46,807 nucleotides of DNA, taken from Gammaproteobacteria bacterium bin55 (GTDB lineage: Bacteria; Pseudomonadota; Gammaproteobacteria; Pseudomonadales; Azotimanducaceae). The notes beneath the pieces were generated by a model. It was not told the origin of the DNA. It saw only the letters and a program-made list of their open reading frames with translations, and did not search any database. The stretch covers positions 1 through 46,807 of the forward strand of contig MPMU01000008.1 of assembly GCA_002238665.1 (NCBI GenBank). The letters are read 5' to 3'. Below are positions 7,987-18,442 of the stretch, one piece after another. Within the stretch, counting starts at the first letter, position 1; the number at the start of each line of letters is the position of its first letter. The position numbers were made by a program, and so were the translations under genes.

Positions 7987-9855
7987 GTGTTACAGCTTTC
8001 GGACGTAACGTTCAAGTTCGGTGAGACCACACTCTTTGAAAACCTTTCATTCAGGGTGCATGCCGGCCATCGGGTAGGCATAGTTGGACGAAACGGCGTA
8101 GGCAAGTCAACACTTTTTAATCTGATTCGTCGACAGTTGCAAACTGAAGAAGGGGTTATTGACTTCCCAAGAAAATGGCGGCTCGCATGGTTGAACCAGA
8201 ACGTCGCGCCCTCTGAAAGAACCGCCATGGATTTCGTCATAGATGGACATCACGCGCTGCGTAATACTCAACAACAAATTACTCATGCGGAAAAAGCCGG
8301 AGACGATCTGCAACTTGCTACCCTACTCGGTCAGTACGACGACCTAGGTGGCTATCAGATAGAAGCGGAAGCCGGCCGAGTCCTACATGGATTAGGGTTT
8401 AAAAAGGAGGATTTCTCAAAGGCACACCGCGAGTTTTCTGGAGGTTGGCGAATCCGGCTGAATCTTGCACAAACGCTCATGACCCCCAGCGATCTGATGT
8501 TGCTGGATGAACCAACCAACCATCTTGATTTAGAGGCCACGTTTTGGTTGCAGAACTGGATTGATCGATATGAAGGGACTTTAGTCTGTGTCTCACACGA
8601 TCGAGAGTTTCTGGATAGAGCAGTGCACAACATCATTCATCTAGATCATCTACGAGCATGGGAGTACAAAGGTGACTACTCCTCCTTTGAACGACAACGT
8701 GCGGAGCGCTTGGAGAGAGAGTCAATTACCTATGAGCGTCAAGAAAATGAGCGGGCTCGTATCGAACGATTCGTTAATCGGTTTAGAGCTAAACCTACAA
8801 AGAAGAAGCAAGTTCAAAGTCGAATCAAGATGCTGGAGCGCATGCAATTGACACCGCCTTTGCGGTCCCAGTCACCCTACAGGATCCAAATTCCTAACCC
8901 CCTGCGTCAGGACAATCCGATGATCTCTCTCGATGAAGCGAATCTTGGTTACGGGAATACAACGGTGTTATCCAAAGTTACCCTTCGTATCTACGCCGGG
9001 AATCGCATTGGGGTTTTGGGTCTGAACGGTGCAGGAAAGTCAACACTGTTGAAGTCAATATCTGGGGATATTCAGCCTTTGTCAGGGTCCTTGCAAATTA
9101 GCAACCACACCAAGCTTGGGTATTTCGCACAACATCAATTAGAACTACTCAATGGTGAAAACAGCCCTTTTGCCCAACTCCTCTCCGAAGAACCGATCAC
9201 CGAGCAAACAGCAAGAAACTATCTCGGAGGTTGGGGATTTCGCGGGCAGGATATTTTTCGACCGATCCGTCAATTCAGTGGTGGCGAGAAGGCTCGACTC
9301 GTACTTGCATTGATTACACGAGCACAACCTTCCGTTCTTCTACTTGATGAACCTACCAATCATCTGGATATTGAAATTCGTGATGAACTCACACTGGCGC
9401 TACAGGAATACGCAGGTGCAATGCTCATCGTTGCACATGACCGCCATATGCTTAGGAACTCGGTCGACGAGTTCTGGTTGGTTCGCAACGGAACCGTCAC
9501 ACCATTTGAGGGTGATTTAGATGATTATGAGAGCCTTGTTAAAGAGAACGACGACTGGGACAATTCCAAAGAATCAAAACGTGCATCTCAGAAGGATCTA
9601 AGACGACACCGTGCCGCTGCCAGAAGTGCAATCAAGAACTTAGTTCAAAGACGAACGGAGATTGAAACGCTTCTCGACGCTCATCATGCAGAATTAGAGG
9701 GACTGAATAAATCCTTGATGGATCCAGATGAACTGCACAAAATGGATGGTCTTGAAATCCAGCATCGCACAAAACAACATGCAAGCTTGAAAAATCGCAT
9801 TAAAGTTCTAGAGAGCGAATGGGACTCACTCGTCGAGTCCATTGATGATTCGTAG
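7987..9855 (+). CDS. yheS: ABC-F family ATPase YheS
   Basis: A 622-residue soluble protein with two ABC ATPase domains in one chain and no membrane segment, so ABC-F rather than a transporter. Domain 1 has GIVGRNGVGKSTLF, the signature FSGGWRIRLNLAQ and LLLDEPTNHLDL. Domain 2 has GVLGLNGAGKSTLL, FSGGEKARLVLAL and LLLDEPTNHLDI. The interdomain linker is the P-site tRNA-interaction motif region (FRAKPTKKKQVQSRIKMLER). Overall similarity is to YheS rather than Uup or EttA. A charged C-terminal coiled coil covers about residues 525-615. The likely role is ribosome-associated translation rescue. The start is GTG, 23 bases after dsbB. Confidence 0.9.
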   Translation: MLQLSDVTFKFGETTLFENLSFRVHAGHRVGIVGRNGVGKSTLFNLIRRQLQTEEGVIDFPRKWRLAWLNQNVAPSERTAMDFVIDGHHALRNTQQQITHAEKAGDDLQLATLLGQYDDLGGYQIEAEAGRVLHGLGFKKEDFSKAHREFSGGWRIRLNLAQTLMTPSDLMLLDEPTNHLDLEATFWLQNWIDRYEGTLVCVSHDREFLDRAVHNIIHLDHLRAWEYKGDYSSFERQRAERLERESITYERQENERARIERFVNRFRAKPTKKKQVQSRIKMLERMQLTPPLRSQSPYRIQIPNPLRQDNPMISLDEANLGYGNTTVLSKVTLRIYAGNRIGVLGLNGAGKSTLLKSISGDIQPLSGSLQISNHTKLGYFAQHQLELLNGENSPFAQLLSEEPITEQTARNYLGGWGFRGQDIFRPIRQFSGGEKARLVLALITRAQPSVLLLDEPTNHLDIEIRDELTLALQEYAGAMLIVAHDRHMLRNSVDEFWLVRNGTVTPFEGDLDDYESLVKENDDWDNSKESKRASQKDLRRHRAAARSAIKNLVQRRTEIETLLDAHHAELEGLNKSLMDPDELHKMDGLEIQHRTKQHASLKNRIKVLESEWDSLVESIDDS

Positions 9856-9882
9856 CTACGATAGACCATTAAGACAGAATTC

Positions 9883-10623
9883 ATGCGCATTTTTCGACGA
9901 ATGGAGCACTGGGTTCGGAATCAAACGAAGCGCCTAGGGCCGATTATCTATGCGGGGAATCGCGTATTCTGCCCAATCTGTAATCGCACCTATCGCAAAT
10001 TTCGATCTGCTGGACGTGGATTACATAGACGAGAGAACGCAGTTTGCTACACCTGCAAGGCTAGAGAACGTGATCGATTGGTTCACAGGTTCCTGTGCCA
10101 ACGACATGCAGAGCTCAGCTGTCCAGGACTAAACCTACTGCATATCGCACCCGATCCAAGCCTTTCTCACATGCTGGATGAATTAGCCTCAGGCGGGAGG
10201 ATCACAGCTGACCTGGTTCGTAGAGATGTCAATGTACGTCTCGATATCTGTCAGTTACCTTTTAGCAATGCTTCCTTCAGAGCAATTTACTGTAGTCACG
10301 TACTGCAGGACTTACCCGATGATGAATGTGCTCTCAAAGAGATGTTTCGAGTCCTGAAAGATGACGGCTGGGCGCTGGTTTTAGTGCCACTACACGGCCG
10401 TACTTCCCATGAATGGGAAACCAAAGGGCTACACGCTTCAAAATTCGATGCACCAGGGACTGTTCGTAGCTACGGCTCAGATATTGAAGATAAATTCGCT
10501 AATAACGGGTTTTGCGTCGAGCGGATAACAGTCGACCAGCTATTTACAGAGATGGAAAGTATTTTCTGCATGCTAGACGACGAGACCGTTGGCGGGGTGT
10601 ATTTACTAACCAAACCAAATTGA
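9883..10623 (+). CDS. Class I SAM-dependent methyltransferase with N-terminal zinc ribbon
   Basis: A 246-residue protein. Residues about 28-75 form a Cys4 zinc-binding unit: CPIC (C30, C33) and CYTC (C55, C58), followed by KARERDRLVHRFL. The rest resembles a type-11 methyltransferase: LLHIAPDPSLSHML where motif I is expected, DICQLPFSNASFRAIYCSHVLQDLPDD for motifs II-IV, and EMFRVLKDDGWALVLVP after it. The usual glycine-rich motif I is degenerate, replaced by HIAPDP, a variant seen in a family of uncharacterised methyltransferases. The substrate is unknown. It follows yheS by 27 bases and ends in a terminator, so it is the last gene of the plus-strand run. Confidence 0.75.
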   Translation: MRIFRRMEHWVRNQTKRLGPIIYAGNRVFCPICNRTYRKFRSAGRGLHRRENAVCYTCKARERDRLVHRFLCQRHAELSCPGLNLLHIAPDPSLSHMLDELASGGRITADLVRRDVNVRLDICQLPFSNASFRAIYCSHVLQDLPDDECALKEMFRVLKDDGWALVLVPLHGRTSHEWETKGLHASKFDAPGTVRSYGSDIEDKFANNGFCVERITVDQLFTEMESIFCMLDDETVGGVYLLTKPN

Positions 10624-10643
10624 CACCTGATTCAGGTGTTTTC
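10623..10643 (+). terminator. Rho-independent terminator after the methyltransferase gene
   Basis: ACACCTG, a 3-base loop, and CAGGTGT form a 7-bp stem directly at the stop codon, followed by TTT. The stem is short and the T-tract modest, but the position at the end of the run is right. Confidence 0.6.
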
Positions 10644-10809
10644 AGAGTCAATGTCTAAAATCACACTTTAATTTCAGATGCTTTGTGCGTTTGCGTGCTT
10701 AGTGGTCCCGGCTAATTCGGCAGACCCACATCCTGTATATCATCCAAAGTAAGCTTCAAGCGATTACACAAACAAGCAAATCGCCGCCTTACTCAACGTC
10801 TAAACAATT

Positions 10810-13677
10810 TTGACCGACAGTCACGATATCATCGCAGTTCGCGGTGCACGAACTCATAACCTCCAGAATATCGATGTAGACATACCTCGTGACAAGCTGG
10901 TCGTTATCACCGGACTGTCCGGTTCTGGTAAGTCTTCACTTGCTTTCAACACGCTCTATGCGGAAGGACAAAGGCGCTATGTAGAGTCCTTGTCTACATA
11001 TGCTAGACAGTTTCTATCGACCATGGATAAACCGGATGTGGATCACATTGATGGTCTATCTCCTGCCATTTCAATAGAGCAAAAGTCAACGTCCCACAAT
11101 CCGCGGTCGACGGTTGGTACGATCACGGAAATATATGACTACTTGAGATTGCTGTTCGCTCGGGTAGGTGAAGCCAGATGTCCGACTCACAACCATGTGC
11201 TTACTGCACAGTCGACATCTGAAATCGTTGATCAGGTACTAGCACTACCCAAAGAATCCCGAGTTCAAATCATGGCTCCTGTGGTGCGGGACCAAAAAGG
11301 GACACATGAGCATGTGTTCGCCGAACTCACAGCTAATGGCTACATACGAGCGAGAATCAATGGGATTGTCGTCGACCTGGATCAGACACCTTCTCTAGAA
11401 AAGAACAAGAAACACTCGATTGAGGTCATTGTCGATCGTTTGGTGATTCGACCAGAACAACAACAGCGTCTCGCCGAGTCGTTTGAAACGGCGTTGGAAT
11501 TAGGTGAAGGCAAAGCAGTTCTCAGCAGTATGAATGCCGACCCGGAATTTTCTGAGATACTGTTTTCAAATCGATTTGCCTGTCCAGAGTGTGGTTATTC
11601 GTTGAGTGAGCTGGAACCGAGAATGTTCTCGTTTAATAGCCCTCACGGCGCTTGCAAGAGATGCGATGGATTAGGTGTTGAGCAGGACTTTTCACCGGAA
11701 CTGGTCATTCACGATAGTGAACTGAGCATATCTGAAGGAGCTGTACGAGGCTGGAACAATACCTCAGTGTACTACTTTCATCTACTCAAGTGTCTTGCCA
11801 AGCACTATCAATTTTCCGTAGATGTACCTTATAAGACGCTACCAAACAAAATACAGCAGATCATCCTCTGGGGTAGTGCTCGAGAAAAGATCGACTTCAG
11901 TTTTGAACAAAAAGACTGGGCTATTAAGCAATCTAAAACCTGGGAGGGTGTCATCCCCCAATTGCGTCGTAGATTTGCTCAGACCTCGTCTGCACATATA
12001 CGCGAGGAAATCTCTCGAAGATACATGACCATATCTTCCTGCGGAGAGTGTCATGGCACCAGATTAAGAGAAGAGTCTAGGAACGTCTTTGTCGGCAAGG
12101 ATTCAATCGCCAACATCACATCGTTCTCGATAGAAGAAGCGGTAAATTACTTCAAAGCATTGAATCTATCTGGACAACGGGGACAGATCGCCAATAAGGT
12201 ATTGTCTGAGATCAAAGCGCGGCTGCAATTTCTATATGACGTCGGTCTTAACTATCTCACGCTTGATCGAAGCGCAGGTACTTTATCCGGCGGCGAAGCC
12301 CAGCGCATTCGACTTGCTAGTCAGATAGGAGCAGGTTTAGTCGGGGTGCTCTACATTCTCGATGAACCTTCGATTGGTCTACACCAACGTGATAACAACA
12401 GATTACTCAAGACTTTAAAACACCTACGGGATATTGGTAATACTGTACTGGTCGTTGAACACGATGAGGAGGCCATCCGTACAGCTGACCACATTCTGGA
12501 TATTGGGCCTGGTGCGGGTGTACATGGAGGCACCATCGTTGCACAAGGCACTCTAAAACAGATCACCCAACAACCCAAATCAGTTACTGGGCAGTACCTG
12601 TCCAGACAACGAACAATCGAGGTTCCTGCCACCAGATTACCGATTGACAAGCGCAAGACACTCACCCTGAAAGGTGCTATTGGTAACAATCTAACGGGTG
12701 TAGACGTTGATTTTCCATTGGGTCTATTTACGTGCGTCACAGGTGTCTCTGGGTCCGGCAAGTCCACATTGGTGAACCAAACGCTTTATCCAATCACCGC
12801 AAAAGCATTGAACAAGATGGTAAATATCACGGTTCAGCCCTACGACGAAATCGTTGGCTTGAATCTCCTGGATAAGGTGGTTGATATCGATCAGAGCCCG
12901 ATCGGTCGTACTCCTCGCTCAAATCCAGCCACCTACACACAAATGTTCACGCCTATCCGGGAGCTATTTGCGAAGACTCAGGAAGCTCGCGCCCGAGGCT
13001 ACAAGGCCGGGCGTTTTTCCTTTAATGTCCGAGGTGGTCGCTGTGAAGCTTGTCAAGGGGATGGTGTCATTCGCGTTGAAATGCACTTTCTGCCTGATGT
13101 TTATGTCAAATGCGATACCTGCGACGGCAAGCGCTACAACCGCGAGACACTAGAGGTTCTCTACAAAGGCAAGAATATCCACGAAGTGTTGGATATGACC
13201 ATCGAGGAGGCATTCGATTTCTTCGGTGCGATCCCAGCTATCCGTTCAAAATTAGCAACACTAATGGATGTGGGACTTTCCTATATTCGACTGGGGCAGA
13301 GTGCGACAACGTTATCTGGAGGCGAAGCGCAACGTGTCAAGCTGTCCAAGGAACTCTCAAAACGTAGCACTGGCAAGACACTCTACATATTAGATGAACC
13401 AACGACTGGTCTGCACTTCCTTGACATTCAGCACTTATTGAACGTGCTCACGCGATTACGTGACTCCGGTAATACAGTGGTCGTCATCGAACACAATCTT
13501 GACGTAATCAAGACTGCAGATTGGATCATCGATTTGGGTCCAGAAGGTGGAACGCAGGGTGGTCAAATAGTGGCGACCGGCACACCTGAAGAAGTTGCCA
13601 GTATTCCCGGCTCTTATACAGGTCAGTTCTTACGAAACGTGCTGGACTTTAAAACCTTTTCCGAAGCGGCAGGTTAA
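10810..13677 (+). CDS. uvrA: Excinuclease ABC subunit A (UvrA)
   Basis: A 955-residue DNA damage-recognition ATPase of nucleotide excision repair. The N-terminus is [20 protein letters not shown] and the first Walker A is [17 protein letters not shown]...CKRC zinc module follows (about 257-285), then the signature [16 protein letters not shown] with [15 protein letters not shown]. The second half has [12 protein letters not shown], the CEAC...CDTC zinc finger and [15 protein letters not shown] with [13 protein letters not shown]. Length is near the E. coli 940. The start is TTG at 10810. The 186 bases upstream hold the methyltransferase terminator and no LexA box that I could find. It converges on rplQ. 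Confidence 0.96.
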   Translation: MTDSHDIIAVRGARTHNLQNIDVDIPRDKLVVITGLSGSGKSSLAFNTLYAEGQRRYVESLSTYARQFLSTMDKPDVDHIDGLSPAISIEQKSTSHNPRSTVGTITEIYDYLRLLFARVGEARCPTHNHVLTAQSTSEIVDQVLALPKESRVQIMAPVVRDQKGTHEHVFAELTANGYIRARINGIVVDLDQTPSLEKNKKHSIEVIVDRLVIRPEQQQRLAESFETALELGEGKAVLSSMNADPEFSEILFSNRFACPECGYSLSELEPRMFSFNSPHGACKRCDGLGVEQDFSPELVIHDSELSISEGAVRGWNNTSVYYFHLLKCLAKHYQFSVDVPYKTLPNKIQQIILWGSAREKIDFSFEQKDWAIKQSKTWEGVIPQLRRRFAQTSSAHIREEISRRYMTISSCGECHGTRLREESRNVFVGKDSIANITSFSIEEAVNYFKALNLSGQRGQIANKVLSEIKARLQFLYDVGLNYLTLDRSAGTLSGGEAQRIRLASQIGAGLVGVLYILDEPSIGLHQRDNNRLLKTLKHLRDIGNTVLVVEHDEEAIRTADHILDIGPGAGVHGGTIVAQGTLKQITQQPKSVTGQYLSRQRTIEVPATRLPIDKRKTLTLKGAIGNNLTGVDVDFPLGLFTCVTGVSGSGKSTLVNQTLYPITAKALNKMVNITVQPYDEIVGLNLLDKVVDIDQSPIGRTPRSNPATYTQMFTPIRELFAKTQEARARGYKAGRFSFNVRGGRCEACQGDGVIRVEMHFLPDVYVKCDTCDGKRYNRETLEVLYKGKNIHEVLDMTIEEAFDFFGAIPAIRSKLATLMDVGLSYIRLGQSATTLSGGEAQRVKLSKELSKRSTGKTLYILDEPTTGLHFLDIQHLLNVLTRLRDSGNTVVVIEHNLDVIKTADWIIDLGPEGGTQGGQIVATGTPEEVASIPGSYTGQFLRNVLDFKTFSEAAG

Positions 13678-13678
13678 T

Positions 13679-13724
13679 CAAAGGGTTGGTTCTACCCAGC
13701 TTTTAACTTAGGTGGAACCCTTTG
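13679..13724. terminator. Candidate bidirectional terminator between uvrA and rplQ
   Basis: CAAAGGGTT (13679-13687) and AACCCTTTG (13716-13724) form a 9-bp inverted repeat across the 30-base gap between the converging stop codons. It reaches into the last rplQ codons. A smaller GGGT...ACCC hairpin followed by AGCTTTT lies inside. The large loop makes efficiency uncertain. Confidence 0.4.
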
Positions 13725-14346
13725 GTTTAGCTTCTTCAGTCTTTTGGCTTTCCTCTGATTGAGGAGCATCAGACTCTGTCGAGGTAGTCTCTGAATCCAC
13801 CGCTTCAGCAGTACTTTCTGTTGTAGAAGCTTGTGCCTCCGTTGCCTCTGAAGTCTCAGGTTGTGGTTTCTCTTCCACTTCCACTACTTCAGCTTTAGGC
13901 TCCTCAACCGGTGCTGGCGCTTCTGGTTCAGCAACCGTAGATGCAACAGGTTCTGTCGACTCTATATCCTCTTCGTCGTAGTCTGGTCTGGGACGATCTA
14001 CCAATTCAACGTAGGCTACCATGGTAGCGTCGCCGTGGCGATAGCCCGCTTTCAGTATGCGTGTGTACCCACCAGGTCTGCTCTTGTATCTTGGGCCTAG
14101 CTCTGCAAACAGCTTTCCAACTGCAGGCTTGCTTCGCAGACGCGCAAACGCCAACCTTCGATTAGCGACCGAATCTTCTTTTGCCAGCGTGATCAAAGGC
14201 TCTACCTTTCGGCGTAGTTCCTTTGCTTTGACGGTCGTAGTCTTGATCAATTCATGCTCGATTAACGACGCTGCCATATTCGTAAACATCGCTTTGCGAT
14301 GAGCTGAGGTGCGGTTTAAATGTTTACCGCTCTTACGGTGTCTCAT
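13708..14346 (-). CDS. rplQ: 50S ribosomal protein L17 with long acidic C-terminal tail
   Basis: The first 120 or so residues are ordinary L17 ([49 protein letters not shown]). L17 sits near the peptide exit tunnel of the 50S subunit. From about residue 125 to 212 there is a low-complexity tail rich in Glu, Ala, Ser, Thr and Pro, absent from the 127-residue E. coli protein. Comparable A/E tails exist on actinobacterial L17. It is the last gene of the alpha operon, 33 bases after rpoA. Confidence 0.95.
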   Translation of the reverse strand: MRHRKSGKHLNRTSAHRKAMFTNMAASLIEHELIKTTTVKAKELRRKVEPLITLAKEDSVANRRLAFARLRSKPAVGKLFAELGPRYKSRPGGYTRILKAGYRHGDATMVAYVELVDRPRPDYDEEDIESTEPVASTVAEPEAPAPVEEPKAEVVEVEEKPQPETSEATEAQASTTESTAEAVDSETTSTESDAPQSEESQKTEEAKPKGST

Positions 14347-14379
14347 GACTATTCTTCGACTTCTGTGAAAATGCTCGTC

Positions 14380-15432
14380 TTAGGAATCTAACGGCTGTTC
14401 GAGCTTGCTTTGTTCAATGCGCCAACCAGGAAGTTTCATGTCCAAAGAAAGTCCCTTCGCAGCTAGCGCTGCTTTGATTTCGCTCAGTGACTTAGCACCT
14501 AAGTTGGGGAAACGCAAGAGTGATTTCTCATTCGCCTGTACCAAGTCTCCCACATACTTAATGTTCTCACCCTTAAGACAATTCTGGGCTCGCACCGACA
14601 ATTCGAGATCTTCTATTGGACGCTGCAGCAGTGGATCGGTGGACTCACCTTTCACTGGCGCGGTAATTTGGCCCGCGAGTTCTTCGTCTACAAATACCGA
14701 GATTTGCTGCTGAAGGATTGTCGCTGCACGAGTGACCGCTTCGCGAGGGTCGATTGTGCCATTGGTCTCAATATCCAGAACCAGCTTGTCCAAGTCAGTT
14801 CGCTGATCAACCTGAGTATTTTCGACATTGTACACGACCTTGCGAATAGGTGTAAAGCTGGCATCCAACTTAAGTGAATTCTGATGACGATTTTCTGTGT
14901 CCTCAATCTCATCAGCCATTTTGTAACCTCGACCACTGGTTACAGTTGCGTGCATTCGAATTTCCGCTTTTTCATCAAGCGTACAGATAAAGTGCTCTGG
15001 ATTGACAATCTCACAGAGCGACGAGTGAGAGAAATCTCCAGCGGTTACTTCCTTCGGACCTTTTTCGTGCAGTACTAATTCAGCGCTATCACCGTGCTTG
15101 AGGTGAATCGCAACATTCTTTAGATTCAGAAGGATGTTCTGGACATCTTCTCGAATTCCGTCTTTATGGGTGTATGGATGGAGAACATCGTCAATCTCGA
15201 CCTCAGAAATGGCCGCGCCCGGCATGGAAGAGATCAGAATGCGTCGGAATGCATTGCCTAGCGTGTGACCGAATCCACGTTCCAGGGGCTCTATGATCAC
15301 TCGAGAATGGGTCTCACTGATTTCGTCTACTACCAGCTCATTGGCTGTGAGAAATTGATTGACGGCACTCGTCTCAATCGGTTCTTGCCCGCCGATACTG
15401 GCTGGGGTATCAATTATTGAATCAACTGACAA
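14380..15432 (-). CDS. rpoA: RNA polymerase subunit alpha
   Basis: A 350-residue subunit that dimerises to seed polymerase assembly. The NTD contains [20 protein letters not shown] and [20 protein letters not shown]. The CTD (from about residue 260) has [16 protein letters not shown], where the Arg aligns with E. coli R265 of UP-element binding, and [13 protein letters not shown]. The start is TTG at 15432 with AGGAG 8 bases upstream. This adds about 15 poorly conserved residues before the [12 protein letters not shown] segment that aligns with the E. coli N-terminus. Confidence 0.96.
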   Translation of the reverse strand: MSVDSIIDTPASIGGQEPIETSAVNQFLTANELVVDEISETHSRVIIEPLERGFGHTLGNAFRRILISSMPGAAISEVEIDDVLHPYTHKDGIREDVQNILLNLKNVAIHLKHGDSAELVLHEKGPKEVTAGDFSHSSLCEIVNPEHFICTLDEKAEIRMHATVTSGRGYKMADEIEDTENRHQNSLKLDASFTPIRKVVYNVENTQVDQRTDLDKLVLDIETNGTIDPREAVTRAATILQQQISVFVDEELAGQITAPVKGESTDPLLQRPIEDLELSVRAQNCLKGENIKYVGDLVQANEKSLLRFPNLGAKSLSEIKAALAAKGLSLDMKLPGWRIEQSKLEQPLDS

Positions 15433-15506
15433 TATATGGTCTCCTGCAAATCTGTAAGGTTTGCTCTAATTTTTGAATTGTTTACAGAGAAAAATGATTT
15501 GGTGTG

Positions 15507-16148
15507 CTACTTTGAGTAGTACTCAACGATTAAGTTCTCATTAACATCCAAGGCTATTTCTTCACGCTCTGGTAGCCGCTTAAAAGTACTTTGGTATTTG
15601 TCAAAGTCAATTTCAAGCCAAGGTACGGGTGCTCTCTGTTGCGCCAGCTCAATAGCCACTGCAATTCGGCCTTGTGATTTGCATTTGTCCCGCACGGTAA
15701 CGATATCTCCTTCACTCACCAAATACGAGGCGATATTCACCGGTTGACCATTGACCTCAATGGATTTATGTGAAACCAATTGACGAGCTTCGGAGCGAGT
15801 TGAACCAAAGCCTGATCGGTAGACCACGTTATCCAGTCGACATTCGAGAAGCTTCAGAAGATTGAAGCCACTGGGTCCTTGTTGACGATCAGCCTTCTTT
15901 TGATAATTTCGGAACTGTTTTTCCAAGACACCGTACATCCGACGGACTTTCTGTTTTTCCCGTAGACGAACGACGTAATCGGGGTCTCCGCCGCCTCGAC
16001 GTCCTTGTGTGTGCTTCCGACGCACCATTGCACCAGGTAATTTGTCGGCATGACACTTTTCATCTAGTCGACGAATTCCACTCTTGTGGAATAGGTCAGT
16101 GCCTTCTCGACGACTGAGTTTTAGCTTTGGACCTAAATATCTCGCCAT
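15507..16148 (-). CDS. rpsD: 30S ribosomal protein S4
   Basis: A 213-residue primary 16S rRNA-binding protein and, in E. coli, the translational repressor of the alpha operon. [20 protein letters not shown] at the N-terminus and the S4 domain ([26 protein letters not shown]) are clear. I placed the start at ATG 16148, preceded by AGGGGAA. A longer frame from 16190 would overlap rpsK by 31 bases and add 14 unconserved residues. Confidence 0.95.
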   Translation of the reverse strand: MARYLGPKLKLSRREGTDLFHKSGIRRLDEKCHADKLPGAMVRRKHTQGRRGGGDPDYVVRLREKQKVRRMYGVLEKQFRNYQKKADRQQGPSGFNLLKLLECRLDNVVYRSGFGSTRSEARQLVSHKSIEVNGQPVNIASYLVSEGDIVTVRDKCKSQGRIAVAIELAQQRAPVPWLEIDFDKYQSTFKRLPEREEIALDVNENLIVEYYSK

Positions 16149-16159
16149 AGTTTGTTCCC

Positions 16160-16603
16160 CTAAATTCGCCGTTTTTTCGGTGGTTGACAACCGTTATGAG
16201 GTAACGGCGTGAGGTCGGTAATTGAGTTAATTCTCAGACCTTTGTTATTTAGTGCTCTAATCGACGATTCACGGCCCAGTCCTGGACCCTTGACACGTAC
16301 ATCGACACTTACCATGCCATAATTTTCAATCGCTCGCGTCGCCGCTCGCTCTGCTGCTATCTGTGCTGAGTAGCCTTGTGACTTACGCGAGCCACGAAAG
16401 CCCGAACCACCGGCCGATGCCCAAGAAATTGTGTTTCCTTGACGATCCGTTAGCGTGATGATCGTATTGGTAAACGAGGCGTGTATATGAGCAATACCAT
16501 CAGCCACATGAGCGCGTAAACGACGTCTTTGAACCGGCTGTTGTGATTCCTGCTGTTCCTCTTTCTTTTCTGGCGTTTCAGTTCCTTCTACTTGATCGAC
16601 CAT
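16160..16603 (-). CDS. rpsK: 30S ribosomal protein S11 with acidic N-terminal extension
   Basis: A 147-residue platform protein of the 30S subunit contacting the mRNA exit region. The core starts at about residue 26 ([20 protein letters not shown]) and ends [17 protein letters not shown]. The first 24 residues ([20 protein letters not shown] and on) are Glu/Gln-rich and have no counterpart in the 129-residue E. coli protein. The ATG at 16603 has GAGGATAAG immediately upstream, so the extension is probably translated. It is 1 base from rpsM. Confidence 0.95.
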   Translation of the reverse strand: MVDQVEGTETPEKKEEQQESQQPVQRRRLRAHVADGIAHIHASFTNTIITLTDRQGNTISWASAGGSGFRGSRKSQGYSAQIAAERAATRAIENYGMVSVDVRVKGPGLGRESSIRALNNKGLRINSITDLTPLPHNGCQPPKKRRI

Positions 16604-16604
16604 C

Positions 16605-16961
16605 TTATCCTCGAATTAATCGTTTTGGACCCTTCCGGGTTCTGGCATTAGTGCGCGTTCGTTGCCCTCGCACCGGCAGTCGCCGACGATGACGTATACC
16701 TCGATACGTACCGAGATCCATGAGCCGCTTGACATTCATTTGTTGCTCGCGACGTAGATCCCCTTCTACCGTGTAGCTCTGGACTTTGGAGCGCAACCTA
16801 TCGAGTTGCTCCTCGGTCAGTTCACTAACTTTGCTATCGTTCGCAATTCGCGCTTCTTGGCATATTCGTTCAGCTGTACTCCGGCCGATACCGTAGATAT
16901 ATGTCAATGAAATACATACATGTTTCGCATCTGGAATGTTGATACCTGCAATACGTGCCAC
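16605..16961 (-). CDS. rpsM: 30S ribosomal protein S13
   Basis: 118 residues, the same length as E. coli. [31 protein letters not shown], then [20 protein letters not shown] at the C-terminus. S13 sits in the head of the 30S subunit and bridges to the 50S. The start is GTG at 16961, five bases after the rpmJ stop. It opens the alpha-operon part. Confidence 0.96.
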   Translation of the reverse strand: MARIAGINIPDAKHVCISLTYIYGIGRSTAERICQEARIANDSKVSELTEEQLDRLRSKVQSYTVEGDLRREQQMNVKRLMDLGTYRGIRHRRRLPVRGQRTRTNARTRKGPKRLIRG

Positions 16962-16966
16962 TTTAC

Positions 16967-17083
16967 TTATCCCTGTCTTTGCTTGTGTTTCGGATCAGCT
17001 TTGCAAATCACATACAAAATGCCGCGACGCCGCACAATCTTGCAATTGCGGCACATCTTCTTTACGGATGCTCTTACCTTCAC
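16967..17083 (-). CDS. rpmJ: 50S ribosomal protein L36
   Basis: A 38-codon gene between secY and rpsM, found by reading the minus strand directly. It begins [20 protein letters not shown] (GTG start) and ends [12 protein letters not shown]. The zinc ligands C11, C14, C27 and H33 are present, so this is the zinc-binding (C+) form. Length is identical to E. coli L36. AGTAGGT lies about 8 bases upstream of the GTG. Confidence 0.95.
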   Translation of the reverse strand: MKVRASVKKMCRNCKIVRRRGILYVICKADPKHKQRQG

Positions 17084-17101
17084 AGTGTTTACCTACTTTC
17101 C

Positions 17102-18436
17102 TCAAAATCGTGTTCGGCGACTAGTGTTTTTCAGGTTTGCTTTTTCCATAAGTTTGGCATACTGACTTGACATCAGATGTGCTTGTACCTGAGTCATAAA
17201 GTCCATCGAGACTACGACAACAATCAACAGCGCAGTTCCGCCTAACTGGAATGTCACATTGAAAAACACAATCATGAATTCGGGTAGCAAACAAACCAGC
17301 GTGACGTAAAGCGCACCAAATACGGTCAATCGCGTAATCACGTCATCTATATACTGCGTCGTTTGCTGACCAGGGCGGAGCCCTTGGATGAATGCTCCTT
17401 GGCGTTTCAGGTTATCCGAGGTTTCCTTTGGATCGAAAACGATAGCTGTATAAAAGAAACTGAAGAAAATAATGCCTGCGGCAAAAAGCAGAATATAGAG
17501 CGGTTGCCCTGGACTCAGAACTAACGCAACTTCCTGTAGCCAACCCATTCCCGGACCTTGGCCGAACCACTGTGCCATCGATGCCGGAGCTAGCAACAAG
17601 CTAGAAGCAAATATCGCCGGTATAACCCCTGCCATATTGATCTTCAGGGGTAGATGAGTTCGTTGTCCTTGTACCATTTGACGACCTTGCTGTCGTTTTG
17701 CATAGTTCACTGGAATGCGTCTCTGACCACGTTCAATGAATACCACAAACCCTACCACGATCACTGCAAACAGTCCGATCGCACCCAACGCGACGATATT
17801 GATATCGCCTTGTCGAGCCGCTTCAAAAGACTGGCCAATTGCACCTGGAAATCCTGAGACAATGCCAGCGAAAATAATCAATGAAATGCCGTTGCCTACA
17901 CCACGTTCGGTAATCTGTTCACCCAACCACATCAGGAATAACGCGCCTACCACAAGCGTCGAAATCGATATGAAATAGAACGTGAAGTTCGCCTCAAAAG
18001 GCAATCCCTGAGCTACCAATGTGCCCGTTAGAGCAGATGCTTGAAGTAACGATATGAGGACGGTTCCATACCTTGTGTATTTCGTGATCTTGCGCCTTCC
18101 GGCCGCACCCTCTTTCCGTAACTGATTCAGCCTCGGATACATCATCGTCGCCAAATTCATGATGATGCTAGAGGTGATATACGGCATGACTCCGAGAGCG
18201 AGAATACTCATGCGTTCAAGAGCACCACCGCCAAACATATTCACAAGATCAAGGATGCCACCCTGCTGCGTCTCGAACAGAGCTCGCAGACTATCGGGAT
18301 TGATTCCCGGTACAGGTATGTGTGTCCCTACCCTGTAAATAAAGAGTGCTAAAAGGACAAACAGTAGCCGATTACGAAGTTCCGTGAGGTTGCCTTCAGA
18401 AGTGGCTAATGCCGGTTGTCCTATCGTAGAAACCAT
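17102..18436 (-). CDS. secY: Protein translocase subunit SecY
   Basis: A 444-residue inner-membrane channel of the Sec translocon with ten hydrophobic segments. Recognisable parts include LLFVLLALFIYRVGTHIPVP in segment 1, GALERMSILALGVMPYITSS around the plug and segment 2, and GLRPGQQTTQYIDDVITRLT before segment 9. It lies 6 bases after rplO, at its normal place at the end of the spc operon. Its partner secE is encoded at 45.5 kb in this window. Confidence 0.96.
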   Translation of the reverse strand: MVSTIGQPALATSEGNLTELRNRLLFVLLALFIYRVGTHIPVPGINPDSLRALFETQQGGILDLVNMFGGGALERMSILALGVMPYITSSIIMNLATMMYPRLNQLRKEGAAGRRKITKYTRYGTVLISLLQASALTGTLVAQGLPFEANFTFYFISISTLVVGALFLMWLGEQITERGVGNGISLIIFAGIVSGFPGAIGQSFEAARQGDINIVALGAIGLFAVIVVGFVVFIERGQRRIPVNYAKRQQGRQMVQGQRTHLPLKINMAGVIPAIFASSLLLAPASMAQWFGQGPGMGWLQEVALVLSPGQPLYILLFAAGIIFFSFFYTAIVFDPKETSDNLKRQGAFIQGLRPGQQTTQYIDDVITRLTVFGALYVTLVCLLPEFMIVFFNVTFQLGGTALLIVVVVSMDFMTQVQAHLMSSQYAKLMEKANLKNTSRRTRF

Positions 18437-18442
18437 TTATGG

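Noticed and set aside
10733-10748. Possible LexA box upstream of uvrA (CTGT at 10733)
   Set aside because: The expected ACAG half 8 bases on is CAAA, so only one half-site matches.
12351-12767. Open frame of 138 codons antisense to uvrA
   Set aside because: Fully inside uvrA coding sequence on the other strand, no family resemblance, no ribosome binding site of note.
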